From Allobosea sp. 117 (GTDB taxonomy: Bacteria; Pseudomonadota; Alphaproteobacteria; Rhizobiales; Xanthobacteraceae): a stretch of 64,000 nucleotides of DNA. The notes under the pieces were generated by a model. That model was given only the letters and a program-made list of their open reading frames with translations. It had not been told where the DNA came from and made no database searches. A program made the position numbers and the translations under genes. Shown here one piece after another: positions 1-10,310 of this stretch (the stretch's first letter is position 1; the number at the start of each line of letters is the position of its first letter). The DNA lies in NCBI RefSeq assembly GCF_000702305.1, contig NZ_JNLC01000017.1, forward strand, positions 248,001 through 312,000, read 5' to 3'.

Positions 1-11
1 GTCACGGACAT
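1..11 (-). CDS. Start of the gene after ribH (probably nusB), cut by window edge
   Basis: Only ATG-TCC-GTG and two further bases are visible, 7 bases downstream of the ribH stop on the same strand. In many alphaproteobacteria nusB, an antitermination factor, follows ribH, so this could be its first codons. The identity is inferred from gene order alone and the sequence shown cannot confirm it. Confidence 0.3.
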
Positions 12-18
12 GGCGGCC

Positions 19-510
19 TCACGCGATGCCGCGCTTGAGGCGCAGCAGGGCGAGCGCGGCCAGCACGGCGCCGCCGCCCTTGTCGCCGCCATTGTCGACG
101 CGGGCACGCGCCCAGGCCTGCTCGTCATTCTCGACGGTGAGGATGCCGTTGCCAAGCGGCACCCGGCGGGCGACGGCGAGGTCCATCAGCGCGCGCGAGG
201 ACTCTCCGGCGACGATCTCGAAATGATAGGTCTCGCCGCGCACCACGCAGCCGAGCGCCACCACCGCGTCATAGGGACGGCCGGAGGCCTCCCCCGCATC
301 GAGCGCGATGGCGATGGCGGTCGGGATCTCGAGCGCGCCGGGCACGGTGACGACCTCGTAGCTGGCGCCCGCCGCGGCGAGCGCCGCGGTCGCGCCGGTC
401 AGGAGCTCGTCGGCGATATCGTCATAGAAGCGCGCCTCGACGATGAGCACACGGGCGCTGCCGAGAGGCGCCACGGCGTCGGATGCACGCGGCGGGCGGG
501 GGCTCGCCAT
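19..510 (-). CDS. ribH: 6,7-dimethyl-8-ribityllumazine synthase
   Basis: Penultimate enzyme of riboflavin synthesis. It condenses 5-amino-6-ribitylaminouracil with 3,4-dihydroxy-2-butanone 4-phosphate in the cytoplasm. The 163-residue protein has the family's usual length and conserved stretches: [17 protein letters not shown] near residue 25, the [10 protein letters not shown] segment, and [16 protein letters not shown] followed by [13 protein letters not shown] near the C-terminus. The histidine of GETYHFE is the usual general acid/base. It is the last complete gene of the glyA-nrdR-ribD-ribE-ribH cluster, 42 bp after ribE. No FMN riboswitch is visible in that gap. Confidence 0.95.
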   Translation of the reverse strand: MASPRPPRASDAVAPLGSARVLIVEARFYDDIADELLTGATAALAAAGASYEVVTVPGALEIPTAIAIALDAGEASGRPYDAVVALGCVVRGETYHFEIVAGESSRALMDLAVARRVPLGNGILTVENDEQAWARARVDNGGDKGGGAVLAALALLRLKRGIA

Positions 511-552
511 GGATTACCTCATAAAGCTGGTCGGGCCGACGACGTACAGGCG

Positions 553-1143
553 TCAGCGGAACTCCGCAAGCCGCGCGGCGTAGCGGGCCATCATGTCGAC
601 TTCGATATTGACACGCCGCCCGACATCGACCTCGCCCCAGGTGGTGACCGCAAGCGTGTGCGGAATGAGCAGGCAGGAGAAGCGGTTGCCGTCGACCTCG
701 TTCACCGTGAGCGAGGTGCCGTCGAGGGTGATCGAGCCCTTCATGGCGATGAAGCGGGCGAGATCGGGCGGCGCGGCGAAGGTGAAGCGCGTGGTCTCGC
801 CGAGGTCCTCGCGACCGACCACCTCGGCGACGCCGTCGGCATGGCCCTGCACGATATGGCCGCCGAGCTCGTCGCCGATCCTCAAGGCGCGCTCCAGATT
901 GACCCGCGTGCCGGACCGCCAGTCGCCGACGGTGGTGACCGCCAGCGTCTCGGGCGCGGCCTCGACGTCAAAGGTGCCCTGCCCGGTCGAGACGACGGTG
1001 AGGCAGACGCCCGAGCAGGCGATCGAGGCGCCGAGATCGATGCCGGCGGTGTCGTAGCGGGTGAGAACAGTGAGCCGGCGCACGTCGTTGCGCGGCGTGA
1101 CGGTGGCGATCTCGCCGATGTCGGAGATGATACCGGTGAACAT
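553..1143 (-). CDS. ribE: Riboflavin synthase alpha subunit
   Basis: Last step of riboflavin synthesis: dismutation of two lumazine molecules into riboflavin and the ribitylaminouracil precursor. The 196-residue protein begins MFTGIISDIGEI, the signature N-terminus of the family, which decides the start although the frame stays open upstream into ribD. Two lumazine-binding barrels are visible, each with a conserved core (ASIACSGVCLTVV; GSITLDGTSLTVN). The start lies 5 bp after the ribD stop, so the two are surely cotranscribed. The length is normal. Confidence 0.95.
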   Translation of the reverse strand: MFTGIISDIGEIATVTPRNDVRRLTVLTRYDTAGIDLGASIACSGVCLTVVSTGQGTFDVEAAPETLAVTTVGDWRSGTRVNLERALRIGDELGGHIVQGHADGVAEVVGREDLGETTRFTFAAPPDLARFIAMKGSITLDGTSLTVNEVDGNRFSCLLIPHTLAVTTWGEVDVGRRVNIEVDMMARYAARLAEFR

Positions 1144-1148
1144 GATAC

Positions 1149-2288
1149 TCAGGGGCGCCGCAGCACGGTGAGGATGTCGGGCCCGTGCCGCTCGGTTTCG
1201 GTTTCCGTCAGATAGGCATCGAGAGCGGAGAGCGGCAAGCCCTCCAGCGCGTCGATCGCGCCAGCGCCCAGTTGCAGCGGCGCCATGAAGACATTCGCCT
1301 CGTCGACGAGACCGGCCTTCAGGAAGGCGCCCGCGACGCGTGGGCCGGCCTCGACCATCAGCCGGGTGATGCCGCGCAACGCAAGCAGCCGGGCGACCTC
1401 GTCGAGATCGAGCCCCCCGGCAGCGCCCCGCGGCACCCGCATCACCTCGACGCCGGCCTCGCGCAGCGCGAACTCGGCATCCGCCGGCGCGTCGATGCCG
1501 GCGATCACCCACACGGGGGCCTCGGACAGCGTGCGCAGCAGCGCGGCGCCGAGCGGCAGGCGCAGCGCGCTGTCGAGCACGACGCGAACCGGCGAGCGGT
1601 CCTCAATGCCCGGCAAGCGGCAGGTGAGCTGCGGGTCGTCGGCGAGGATGGTGCCGATGCCGGTGAGCACCGCGTCATAGGTGGCGCGCATCATGTGGAC
1701 GCGCCCGCGCGCCACCTCGCCGGTGATCGGGGCGGGCCGGCGGCCGGCGAGCCCGGCCTTGCCGTCGGCCGAGACGGCGAGCTTCAGCATGATGTGCGGC
1801 CGGCCTCTGGTGACGCGGCTGATATGCCCGGCATGGGCGAGCCGTGCCTCGGCGGCGCCCGGCCCGACGCCGACCTCGATACCGGCGGCGCGGAGCATGG
1901 CGTGCCCCCTGCCCGCCACCCGCGCGTCGGGGTCCTCGATCGCCGCCACCACGCGCTTGACGCCGGCGGCGATGATCGCCTCGGCGCAAGGCGGCGTGAG
2001 GCCGTGATGCGAGCAGGGCTCCAGCGTCACATAGAGCGTGGCGCCGCGCGCCGCCTCCCCGGCCGCGGCGATCGCCTGCGGCTCGGCGTGCGGGCGTCCG
2101 CCGCGCGCGGTCCAGCCATGGGCGAGCACGACGGGGCCCGTTGGTGTCTCGCGCACCAGCACGGCGCCGACGGCGGGATTGGGCCAGGTCTGTCCGAGAT
2201 TGCGCCGGCCGACCGCGAGGGCGGCGGCCATCAGCGCCTCATCCCGTGCGGCGCCCAGCGACGAGGCCGCGCGGGGCGGCGCGTTCAT
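1149..2288 (-). CDS. ribD: Bifunctional pyrimidine deaminase/reductase of riboflavin synthesis
   Basis: Carries out deamination then side-chain reduction of the GTP-derived pyrimidine intermediate. The 379-residue protein has an N-terminal cytidine-deaminase-like domain (about 1-150) with the zinc motif HAEPQAI followed by [11 protein letters not shown], and a C-terminal NADPH-dependent reductase domain (about 155-375) beginning [15 protein letters not shown]. Both active domains look intact. The start ATG overlaps the nrdR stop by 4 bp, indicating translational coupling. Confidence 0.95.
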   Translation of the reverse strand: MNAPPRAASSLGAARDEALMAAALAVGRRNLGQTWPNPAVGAVLVRETPTGPVVLAHGWTARGGRPHAEPQAIAAAGEAARGATLYVTLEPCSHHGLTPPCAEAIIAAGVKRVVAAIEDPDARVAGRGHAMLRAAGIEVGVGPGAAEARLAHAGHISRVTRGRPHIMLKLAVSADGKAGLAGRRPAPITGEVARGRVHMMRATYDAVLTGIGTILADDPQLTCRLPGIEDRSPVRVVLDSALRLPLGAALLRTLSEAPVWVIAGIDAPADAEFALREAGVEVMRVPRGAAGGLDLDEVARLLALRGITRLMVEAGPRVAGAFLKAGLVDEANVFMAPLQLGAGAIDALEGLPLSALDAYLTETETERHGPDILTVLRRP

Positions 2289-2818
2289 TCATCCGCCCCG
2301 GCGCGGCCGGGTTTCGGCTCCGCCTTGCCGTCGGCGTCGGCCTTCGGGTCCTCGGACTTGGTGTCCTCGGGCTTTCCGAGCTCGCCGAGCACGGCGGAGA
2401 AATCCTTGGCCTCGCGGAAATTGCGATAGACCGAGGCGAAGCGGACATAGGCGATGTCGTCGAGCTGCTTCAGGCTCTCCATGACCAGCTCGCCGATGGT
2501 CTCGGAGGAAATCTCGCTCTCGCCCTGGCTCTCGAGCCGGCGGACGAGGCCGGAGATCAGGCGCTCCAGCCGCTCCGGGTCGACCGGGCGCTTGCGCAGC
2601 GCCACCTCGATGGAGCGGGCGAGCTTGTCGCGGTCGAACGGCACGCGCCGCCCCGACCGCTTGACGACGGTGAGCTCGCGCAACTGCACGCGCTCGAAGG
2701 TGGTGAAGCGGCCGCCGCAATCCGGGCAGATGCGGCGGCGCCTGATGGCGGAGCTGTCCTCGGTGGGACGGGAATCCTTGACCTGCGTGTCGAGGCTCCC
2801 GCAATAGGGACAGCGCAT
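2285..2818 (-). CDS. nrdR: Transcriptional repressor NrdR
   Basis: Represses ribonucleotide reductase genes in response to bound ATP/dATP. A zinc ribbon uses Cys3, Cys6, Cys31 and Cys34 (MRCPYCG...ICPDCGG), followed by an ATP-cone domain at about residues 48-138. At 177 residues it is about 25 longer than the common length because of a charged tail rich in Lys, Asp and Glu (from about 150), which may be unstructured. It sits between glyA (9-bp gap) and ribD (4-bp overlap), a common order in Rhizobiales. Confidence 0.95.
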   Translation of the reverse strand: MRCPYCGSLDTQVKDSRPTEDSSAIRRRRICPDCGGRFTTFERVQLRELTVVKRSGRRVPFDRDKLARSIEVALRKRPVDPERLERLISGLVRRLESQGESEISSETIGELVMESLKQLDDIAYVRFASVYRNFREAKDFSAVLGELGKPEDTKSEDPKADADGKAEPKPGRAGADE

Positions 2819-2827
2819 GACGCGACC

Positions 2828-4132
2828 TCAGTTGTAGATCGGGAAGCGGGCGAGCAGCGTGCCGACCTTCTCGCGCACCGCGGCCTCGACCAGGCTGTCC
2901 TCGTCGACGCCCTTCTGCGACAGCACGTCGAGCACCTCGGCGATCATGTCGCCGACCTGCTGGAACTCCGCGATGCCGAAGCCGCGCGTCGTGCCCGCCG
3001 GGGTGCCGAGCCGCACGCCGGAGGTGATCGCCGGCTTCTCGGGGTCGAACGGGATGCCGTTCTTGTTGCAGGTGATGTGAGCACGGCCGAGGGCCAGCTC
3101 CGACACCTTGCCGGTCAGCTTCTTCGGACGCAGATCGACCAGCATCAGATGCGTGTCGGTGCCGCCCGAGACGATCGAGAAGCCATGACCCTTGAGGTTT
3201 TCCGCAAGCGCCTTGGCGTTTTCCACGACGTTCTTCGCGTAAAGCTTGAACTCGGGACGCAGCGCCTCGCCGAACGCCACCGCCTTGGCGGCGATGACGT
3301 GCATCAGCGGCCCGCCCTGGGTGCCGGGGAAGACGGCGGAGTTGAACTTCTTCGCCAGATCCTCGTCATTGGTCAGGATCATGCCGCCGCGCGGGCCGCG
3401 CAGGGTCTTGTGGGTGGTGGTAGTGGTGACATGGGCGTGCGGCACCGGGCTCGGATGCGCGCCGCCGGCGACGAGGCCGGCGAAATGGGCCATGTCGACC
3501 ATCAGATAGGCGCCGACGCTGTCGGCGATGGCGCGCATCTTCACGAAGTCGATGTGGCGCGGATAGGCCGAGCCGCCGGCGACGATCACCTTCGGCTTGT
3601 GCTGGTCGGCGAGCGCGGCGACCTCGTCATAGTCGATGCGCTGGTCGTCCTGGCGCACATTATAGGGAACCGGCTTGAACCACTTGCCCGACAGGCTCAC
3701 CGGCGCGCCGTGCGTCAGGTGGCCGCCGGCCGCGAGGTTGAGGCCGAGGAAGGTGTCGCCGGGCTGCATGAGGGCGAAGAACACGGCGGTGTTCGCCTGC
3801 GCGCCCGAATGCGGCTGGACATTCGCGAAGCCCGCGCCGAACAGCTTCTTGGCGCGGTCGATGGCGAGCTGCTCGGCGACGTCGACGAACTGGCAGCCGC
3901 CGTAATAGCGCCGGCCGGGATAGCCCTCGGCATATTTGTTCGTCAGCACCGAACCCTGCGCTTCGAGCACCGCACGGGAGACGATGTTCTCCGAGGCGAT
4001 CAGCTCGATCTCGTCGCGCTGGCGACCGAGCTCGGCGTCGATGGAACCGGCGAGTTCCGGGTCGGTCTCGGCAAGCGAGGAGGAGAAGAATCGGCTGATC
4101 GCCGAATCGGCGGCGTGGGCTTCAGATGTCAT
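2828..4132 (-). CDS. glyA: Serine hydroxymethyltransferase
   Basis: PLP enzyme interconverting serine and glycine with transfer of a one-carbon unit to tetrahydrofolate. The 434-residue protein shows the fold-type I signature [17 protein letters not shown], in which the lysine carries PLP. Other conserved pieces are [10 protein letters not shown] near residue 40, the [16 protein letters not shown] substrate segment, and [11 protein letters not shown]. It is probably the first gene of the minus-strand riboflavin cluster, so its promoter should lie in the 306 bp upstream. Length is typical. Confidence 0.96.
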   Translation of the reverse strand: MTSEAHAADSAISRFFSSSLAETDPELAGSIDAELGRQRDEIELIASENIVSRAVLEAQGSVLTNKYAEGYPGRRYYGGCQFVDVAEQLAIDRAKKLFGAGFANVQPHSGAQANTAVFFALMQPGDTFLGLNLAAGGHLTHGAPVSLSGKWFKPVPYNVRQDDQRIDYDEVAALADQHKPKVIVAGGSAYPRHIDFVKMRAIADSVGAYLMVDMAHFAGLVAGGAHPSPVPHAHVTTTTTHKTLRGPRGGMILTNDEDLAKKFNSAVFPGTQGGPLMHVIAAKAVAFGEALRPEFKLYAKNVVENAKALAENLKGHGFSIVSGGTDTHLMLVDLRPKKLTGKVSELALGRAHITCNKNGIPFDPEKPAITSGVRLGTPAGTTRGFGIAEFQQVGDMIAEVLDVLSQKGVDEDSLVEAAVREKVGTLLARFPIYN

Positions 4133-4438
4133 GAACCGGCCTCCATGGCTCGGACTGGGGATCGATGGCGGCGTCTGTGGCGCCTGGCGACCGCAAGTCA
4201 GAGCGGTCGCTTACCACAGCGCTCACGGTGTTCAAAGCACGCTGGACGCAGCCCCGCCTTGCACGGAGGCGACACCGGCGGCGGAGCAAACACCGCGCCG
4301 GCGATAGCGGCTTGCCGCCGCGCCGCGCAGCTTATTGAAATGGAGCCCTTTCCTGCCGATCAGGCGATTCCACCGGATCGGAAACGGCTCTAGTAACGTG
4401 CGATCCCCAGTAAAGGGCACACAGGCTGGAACGTCCAC
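4133..4438. other. Divergent intergenic region between glyA and the deacetylase gene
   Basis: This 306-bp stretch separates two divergent genes and must hold promoters for both. No convincing reading frame was seen. Its right third holds a 48-bp palindromic repeat (listed separately). No riboswitch fold was recognised. Confidence 0.5.
4343..4390. repeat. Interspersed palindromic repeat, family A copy 1
   Basis: A 48-bp imperfect palindrome running from GAGCCCTTTCC to GGAAACGGCTC around a GATCAGGCGATTCCACC core. Its sequence matches the reverse complement of a second copy in this window at 42 of 48 positions without gaps. Such short palindromes are dispersed between genes in many Rhizobiales. 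No function is established. Confidence 0.75.
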
Positions 4439-5467
4439 ATGAAGACCGTCTATTCCCCCCGCCATTTCGGCCATTCCGGCCATGTCGAGCTCTATGACGG
4501 CGCCGTGGTGCCGGCCTTCGAGAAGCCCGAACGGGCCGAGATGATCCGGGCCGCCATCGAGGCGCGCGGCTTCGGGGAGATCGTGGCGCCGGCCGCGCAC
4601 GGCCTCGACCCCCTCCGGAAGGTCCACGGGGCGGACTATGTCGGCTTCCTCGGCCGCGCCTGGGAGCTGTGGACCGCCGAGGGGCGGACCAACCCGGCCC
4701 TGCCGAGCTTCTGGAAGGCGCCGGGCATGCGCGCCATCGAGCCGGAGGCGATCGACGGCAAGCTCGGCCATTTCTCCTTTGACGCCGGCTGCTGCCTCGT
4801 CGCCGGGAGCTGGGACGCCATACAGGCCTCGGCCGACGCCGCGCTCACCGGCGCCGACCTGATCGCCGGCGGCGCGCGGGCGGCCTTCGCGCTGTGCCGG
4901 CCGCCGGGCCACCACGCCCACGCCGCCAATATGGGCGGCTATTGCTACATCAACAACGCCGCCGTGGCGGCGCAGGCGTTCCGCGACCGCGGCGCCGGGC
5001 GGGTCGCGGTGCTCGACGTCGACTACCATCACGGCAACGGCACGCAGTCGATCCTCTATGAGCGCCCGGACGTGCTGGTGTGCAGCATCCATGCGGACCC
5101 TCGGCTGGAATATCCCTATTTCCTCGGCCATGCCGACGAGACGGGGGCCGGCGCGGGCGAAGGCTTCAACGTCAATTTCCCGCTGCCCTGGGGAACCGAT
5201 TTCGAGAGCTGGCATGCCGCGCTGGAGGCGGCGGCGCGTCGCATCGGCGACTATGGCGCGGAGATCGTCGTGGTCTCGCTCGGCGTCGACACCTACAAGG
5301 GCGACCCGATCTCGCGGTTCCGCCTCGACAGCCCGGACTATCTCTCGGTCGGCGCCCGCATCGCGCGGATGGGCCTACCGACGCTGTTCGTGATGGAAGG
5401 CGGCTATGCGGTGGAGGCGGTCGGCCTCAACGTCGCCAATACGCTGGAGGGTTTCCTGCAGGGGTGA
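4439..5467 (+). CDS. Acetylpolyamine amidohydrolase (histone deacetylase superfamily)
   Basis: Predicted zinc hydrolase that removes acetyl groups from acetylated polyamines. The 342 residues match in length and order the Mycoplana acetylpolyamine amidohydrolase as I remember it: ELYDGAVVPAFEKPERAE early, CRPPGHHAHAANMGGYCY with the paired active-site histidines, DVDYHHGNGTQ with metal ligands, VVSLGVDTYKGDP, and MEGGYAVEAVGLNVAN at the end. The substrate is inferred from subfamily resemblance; deacetylation of other amines is possible. The gene stands alone on the plus strand, convergent with a diguanylate cyclase 6 bp away. Confidence 0.88.
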   Translation: MKTVYSPRHFGHSGHVELYDGAVVPAFEKPERAEMIRAAIEARGFGEIVAPAAHGLDPLRKVHGADYVGFLGRAWELWTAEGRTNPALPSFWKAPGMRAIEPEAIDGKLGHFSFDAGCCLVAGSWDAIQASADAALTGADLIAGGARAAFALCRPPGHHAHAANMGGYCYINNAAVAAQAFRDRGAGRVAVLDVDYHHGNGTQSILYERPDVLVCSIHADPRLEYPYFLGHADETGAGAGEGFNVNFPLPWGTDFESWHAALEAAARRIGDYGAEIVVVSLGVDTYKGDPISRFRLDSPDYLSVGARIARMGLPTLFVMEGGYAVEAVGLNVANTLEGFLQG

Positions 5468-5473
5468 GGCCGC

Positions 5474-6619
5474 TCAGGCCCGCACCTGGTTCCGGCCGCC
5501 GCGCTTGGCGCGGTAGAGCATCTCGTCGGCGCGCTCCATCACCGCATCCAGCGGCTCGTCCGGCCGCGCCTCGGCGATGCCGAAGCTCGCCGTGAGGGCG
5601 CTTTCCTTCACCGCGCCGAGGCGCAGCTCGCCGATGCGAAGGCGCAGCCGCTCGGCCAGCGCCCGGGCCTCGTCGAGGCCGCCGCGCGCGAGCAGGATGA
5701 CGAACTCCTCGCCGCCGATGCGCGCGGCGCAATCCTCGCGCCCCAGCTCGCCGGCGACGAGCTCGCCGACCGCCCGGATGACCTCGTCACCGGCGGCATG
5801 GCCGTAGCTGTCGTTGATCGCCTTGAAGCGGTCGATGTCACAGTAGATCAGTGCCGCTGGCGCGCCGTGCAGCCCGGCCAGCCGCCGGCCGGCCTCCTCC
5901 TCGAAGCCGCGTCGGTTGAGCAGCGGTGTGAGGCTGTCCTCGTTCCGGTCGCGCCGCAGGTCGTCGACGACGTCGAGCGCCACGGCCAGCAGGAAGGTGA
6001 GGCACAGCAGCAGCGCCAGAATGACCAGCGCGAAGCTCAGCAGCGAGTAGAACAGCGAGCGCGCGAAATTCTCCGGCGTGATCATGCCGGCGGGCACGTC
6101 GACCAGCATGGTCAGTATGGTGCGCGGCAGGAAATGCAGCCCGGTGAGCAGCACCACCCAGAACAGCACCCGGTCGATCGGCTTGCGCGCCGGCGCCGTG
6201 CGCAGGCGGAGCGCGGCGAAGCACAGCATCGCGCCCGCACCGAGGTTCTGGACGTAGATGCGCGTGCTCAGGCTGTCATGGACGTAGAAGAAATAGGCGA
6301 TTGCGCCGAGGATGACCGCCGAGATGGCGAGGATCCATCGCCGGTTGTCCACCAGGCCGACCCGGGTGAGCATCGCCTCGACGAAGAGCCCGATGGCCGA
6401 CTGGTAGAGCACGGCCGAGACCATCGTGTTCAGCCCGACCCTCGGCATCGGCGGGATGGTTATCTGCGCCGTCACGGCAAGCGCATAGGCCGCCGAGGCG
6501 CCGGACATGAGCAGTATGTAGGGGCGGTTGCGCTGGTTGAGCCACAGCAGCAGGAACACCGTCGCGAAGACGATGCCGATGGCCGGGTTCAGCAGGGTGA
6601 AGAGGCGCAGCGGAGTCAC
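5474..6619 (-). CDS. Membrane-anchored GGDEF diguanylate cyclase
   Basis: Likely makes cyclic di-GMP. Residues 1 to about 215 hold six or seven hydrophobic helices and no recognised extracellular sensor domain. Residues about 225-381 form a GGDEF domain with an intact GGEEF active-site motif and the DIDRFKAINDSYGH metal/substrate stretch. The usual inhibitory-site arginine (RxxD upstream of the motif) appears replaced: the sequence reads GRED, so product inhibition may be absent. No EAL domain is present. The gene is monocistronic as far as can be seen. Confidence 0.88.
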   Translation of the reverse strand: MTPLRLFTLLNPAIGIVFATVFLLLWLNQRNRPYILLMSGASAAYALAVTAQITIPPMPRVGLNTMVSAVLYQSAIGLFVEAMLTRVGLVDNRRWILAISAVILGAIAYFFYVHDSLSTRIYVQNLGAGAMLCFAALRLRTAPARKPIDRVLFWVVLLTGLHFLPRTILTMLVDVPAGMITPENFARSLFYSLLSFALVILALLLCLTFLLAVALDVVDDLRRDRNEDSLTPLLNRRGFEEEAGRRLAGLHGAPAALIYCDIDRFKAINDSYGHAAGDEVIRAVGELVAGELGREDCAARIGGEEFVILLARGGLDEARALAERLRLRIGELRLGAVKESALTASFGIAEARPDEPLDAVMERADEMLYRAKRGGRNQVRA

Positions 6620-6711
6620 GATGGGGCGGCTCTGACCGAAGGCAAGGGCGGCATGCCTCGCCGCCCGGCCTTGGTATCAGATAGCGGGGCCCGCGCCGAA
6701 CGCGGCCTCGC

Positions 6712-7224
6712 TCACAGCCGATACAGGATCTGGTCGGTCCAGAAGCGCTCCAGGCGCTGCAGCGCCTTGTTGATGACCACGAAGTCCGCCGGGCCGATGC
6801 CGCCGATCTGCTCGATGGTGGCGATGTGCTTCTGGTAAAGCTTCGCGATGATGTCCCGGACCTCCTCGCCCTTGTCGGTCAGCTTGATGCGGACCGAGCG
6901 GCGATCGATGCGCGAGCGCTGGTGATGCAGATAGCCCATCTCCACAAGCTTCTTGAGATTGTAGGAGACGTTCGAGCCAAGATAATAGCCGCGGGTGCGC
7001 AGCTCGCCGGCGGTCAGCTCGGCATCGCCGATGTTGAACAGCAGCAGCGCCTGGACGGCATTGACGTCCGAACGGCCGCGGCGGTCGAATTCGTCCTTGA
7101 TCACGTCGAGAAGTCGGCGGTGGAGGCGCTCGACGAGGGTGAGCGCCTCCATATAGAGCGGCCGGATCTCTTCACGACGTTCGTCACGCGGGGCGGTTTC
7201 GACCGCCTTAGCTGAGCTCTTCAT
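6712..7224 (-). CDS. MarR-family winged-helix regulator, LdtR-like
   Basis: A 170-residue DNA-binding protein. The wing-helix core (about residues 55-125) includes GELRTRGYYLGSNVSYNLKK as recognition region, then MGYLHHQRSRIDRRSVRIKL, a typical MarR wing. The pattern resembles LdtR of Liberibacter and its Rhizobiales orthologues, which control an L,D-transpeptidase and stress genes; that assignment is by memory of the family. It has its own AT-rich upstream region of 261 bp and lies downstream of a small membrane-protein gene on the same strand. Confidence 0.8.
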   Translation of the reverse strand: MKSSAKAVETAPRDERREEIRPLYMEALTLVERLHRRLLDVIKDEFDRRGRSDVNAVQALLLFNIGDAELTAGELRTRGYYLGSNVSYNLKKLVEMGYLHHQRSRIDRRSVRIKLTDKGEEVRDIIAKLYQKHIATIEQIGGIGPADFVVINKALQRLERFWTDQILYRL

Positions 7225-7485
7225 GTCAGACGCCTCAAGTTTTATTTTGATTTGAGAGATTACTTCCCTCTGATGCGTACTGTTTTACGTGAAGCTCTCT
7301 AAAATCCGTTTAAACGGCACGATGAATGTTTAGTGACCCGTCATTGTTTACGGTCAGTGAATCGGATAGGCAAAACCAAAGGACTTCAAAGGTTTGTGCG
7401 CCAACTGGCGCGACGGCCCGGCGCGCGCCATTTACACGGGCCTAACCATTTCAGCCGACTTCGAAATTCGGCGCAGACCGAAAAA
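7225..7485 (-). promoter_or_regulatory. AT-rich upstream region of the LdtR-like gene
   Basis: This stretch is clearly richer in A and T than its surroundings, especially 7225-7370, and holds no plausible gene. It includes runs such as TTTTATTTTGATTTGAG and a short inverted pair TGACC/GGTCA around 7333-7357. It probably contains the regulator's promoter and perhaps autoregulatory sites. No operator could be defined from sequence alone. Confidence 0.4.
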
Positions 7486-7914
7486 TCAGTCTTCCATCTC
7501 GCGCGCCGCCTTGTAGGCGAGGAAGCCGTAGCCCGCGACAAGAAGGGTCTCCACCACGGCGACGACGATCAGGCTGCCCACGCCTTCCGGCGCCGAGGCG
7601 TTGATCATGATCTGCACCATGGTGGTGACCAGCCACAGCACCACGCCCCAGGCCGCGCCGAGCCACAGCCCGACCGCCGCCACCGGGTTCATGATGGCCG
7701 CCCAGATCACCGCCGACTGCGCGGCCAGCGAGAGCGTCTCGAAACGCGTCGTCTGGCCGTCCCAGATGCCGCAGACCAGCGTCCAGCTATAGACGGTCTT
7801 GAGCAGCAGGAAGCAGGCGAGCGCGCGCAGATAGAGCAGCACCCGCTGCTGCCACGGGCCCAGCGGGTTGGTCGCCGGACCGAGCGCGGCGTCAATCGGA
7901 TCGTAATGCGTCAT
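7486..7914 (-). CDS. Small four-helix membrane protein (DUF6163-like)
   Basis: The 142-residue protein has a short cytoplasmic start (MTHYDPIDAALGPATNPLG) and four hydrophobic segments at about 25-45, 62-80, 84-102 and 112-135, with few charged residues. I believe it belongs to an uncharacterised Rhizobiales family found next to LdtR-like regulators. No enzymatic motif is seen. It starts 14 bp after the hydroxyisobutyryl-CoA hydrolase stop, so the two may be cotranscribed. Confidence 0.7.
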   Translation of the reverse strand: MTHYDPIDAALGPATNPLGPWQQRVLLYLRALACFLLLKTVYSWTLVCGIWDGQTTRFETLSLAAQSAVIWAAIMNPVAAVGLWLGAAWGVVLWLVTTMVQIMINASAPEGVGSLIVVAVVETLLVAGYGFLAYKAAREMED

Positions 7915-7928
7915 CGGCGGGGCCGGCC

Positions 7929-8993
7929 TCAGGAGGGAAGGACGAGTTCGTCGGGCAGAGGCTGGTCGAACAGGGCGGCTATGGCGGCGGGGTCCACCTC
8001 CTCCAGCCGGTCGGGCTTCCAGCGCGGCGCCTGATCCTTGTCGATCAATACAGCACGCACGCCTTCATAGAAATCGTGACCGTCGAGAACGTGGGTGACC
8101 GCGCGGAATTCGAGCCTGAGGCAGCCGGCGAGATCGTGCTCAAGACCACGGCGCATCTGCTCGAAGGCGATATGGACGCTGGTCGGCGAGACGCGCCGCA
8201 GCGTCGCCACCTGCAGCGCGGCGAATTCGGCGAGCGCTCCGGTGCCGCGGGCGGCATGTTCGAGGGCGGCCAACACCGCCAGCACCGAGCCGCCGGCGAA
8301 GATGCGGTCGATCTCGCCATAGAGCGGCGCCAGGGCGGGCGCCGGCGGCACCACGGCGAAGCGGTCCAGCAGCGGCCCCATCTCGTCACCGGCGGCGAGC
8401 GCGTCCAGAAGGTCCGGCCAGCGTTCCGTCGGCACGTGGTGCGTATAGAGGCCGACCGCCATGGCGTCGGCCATGCCGATGCGCGCGCCGGTCAAAGCGA
8501 GGAAGGTGCCGGTCCAGCCCATCAGGCGCGGCAGCACGAAGGTGCCGCCGACGTCCGGAAACAGGCCGATGGCCACTTCCGGCATGGCGAAGGCGAGCTT
8601 TTCGCCGGCGACGCGGTAGCGGCCATGGCCGGAGACGCCGAAGCCGCCGCCGAAACACAGGCCGTCGACCAGCGACAGATAGGGCTTGGGATAGCGCGAG
8701 ATGAAGTGGTTGAGCGTGTATTCGTCGCGCCAGAAGGCACGCGCTTCCTGCTTGCCGTCGGCACGTCCCAGATCGTGCATCGCCCGGATGTCACCGCCGA
8801 CGCAGAAGGCCCGCTCATTTGCCGAGCGCAGCACGACATGGGCGACCTCGGGGTCCGCCGCCCAGGCGTCGAGCCGCGCCTGCATGGCGCGGATCATGCC
8901 GTGCGTGAGTGCATTCAGCGCCTTCGGGCGGTCGAGGATGATGATGCCCGCATGCCCGCGCCGCTCGAACCTTATGCCTGGTGCCTCGTTCAC
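7929..8993 (-). CDS. 3-hydroxyisobutyryl-CoA hydrolase (enoyl-CoA hydratase superfamily)
   Basis: Hydrolyses 3-hydroxyisobutyryl-CoA in valine breakdown. The 354-residue length fits the hydrolase subfamily rather than plain enoyl-CoA hydratases (about 260). Characteristic segments are LDRPKALNALTHGMI, RAFCVGGDIRAMHDLG, the oxyanion-hole LCFGGGFGVSGHGRYRVA, and MPEVAIGLFPDVGGTF, which holds the catalytic acid. A C-terminal helical part includes LRRVSPTSVHIAFEQMRRG. No other valine-pathway genes are adjacent, so the role rests on family resemblance. Confidence 0.87.
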   Translation of the reverse strand: MNEAPGIRFERRGHAGIIILDRPKALNALTHGMIRAMQARLDAWAADPEVAHVVLRSANERAFCVGGDIRAMHDLGRADGKQEARAFWRDEYTLNHFISRYPKPYLSLVDGLCFGGGFGVSGHGRYRVAGEKLAFAMPEVAIGLFPDVGGTFVLPRLMGWTGTFLALTGARIGMADAMAVGLYTHHVPTERWPDLLDALAAGDEMGPLLDRFAVVPPAPALAPLYGEIDRIFAGGSVLAVLAALEHAARGTGALAEFAALQVATLRRVSPTSVHIAFEQMRRGLEHDLAGCLRLEFRAVTHVLDGHDFYEGVRAVLIDKDQAPRWKPDRLEEVDPAAIAALFDQPLPDELVLPS

Positions 8994-9184
8994 GAATCCC
9001 TCGATCGGTTGCCCTCGGCAATATCGCCTGCCGCGCCGTTTGATAAGCCGCGTGCCCGTAGGGCGGCGGTGCCCCTGCGCATCGATAGAGCCGTCTCTCC
9101 CGTCCGCGTCAACGTGCCCTGCGGCCGAATGACGTTTGCCTACGCAATGCTGCGGGTGTCTTGCTCGCGCTCAGGCGATTATGA

Positions 9185-10270
<1,086 letters not shown>

Positions 10271-10310
10271 TAGCCGCCGGCGTCTGGCGCCGGTCCCCGA
10301 GAGATAAAAC

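Noticed and set aside
511-552. Possible FMN riboswitch near the riboflavin genes
   Set aside because: The gap of 42 bp is too short, and the region upstream of glyA shows no recognisable RFN pattern.
10-1215. Long plus-strand open frame across ribH and ribE
   Set aside because: It is a shadow of the minus-strand riboflavin genes; composition is Arg/Ala/Gly-rich without family features. Many similar long frames in this GC-rich window were left out for the same reason.
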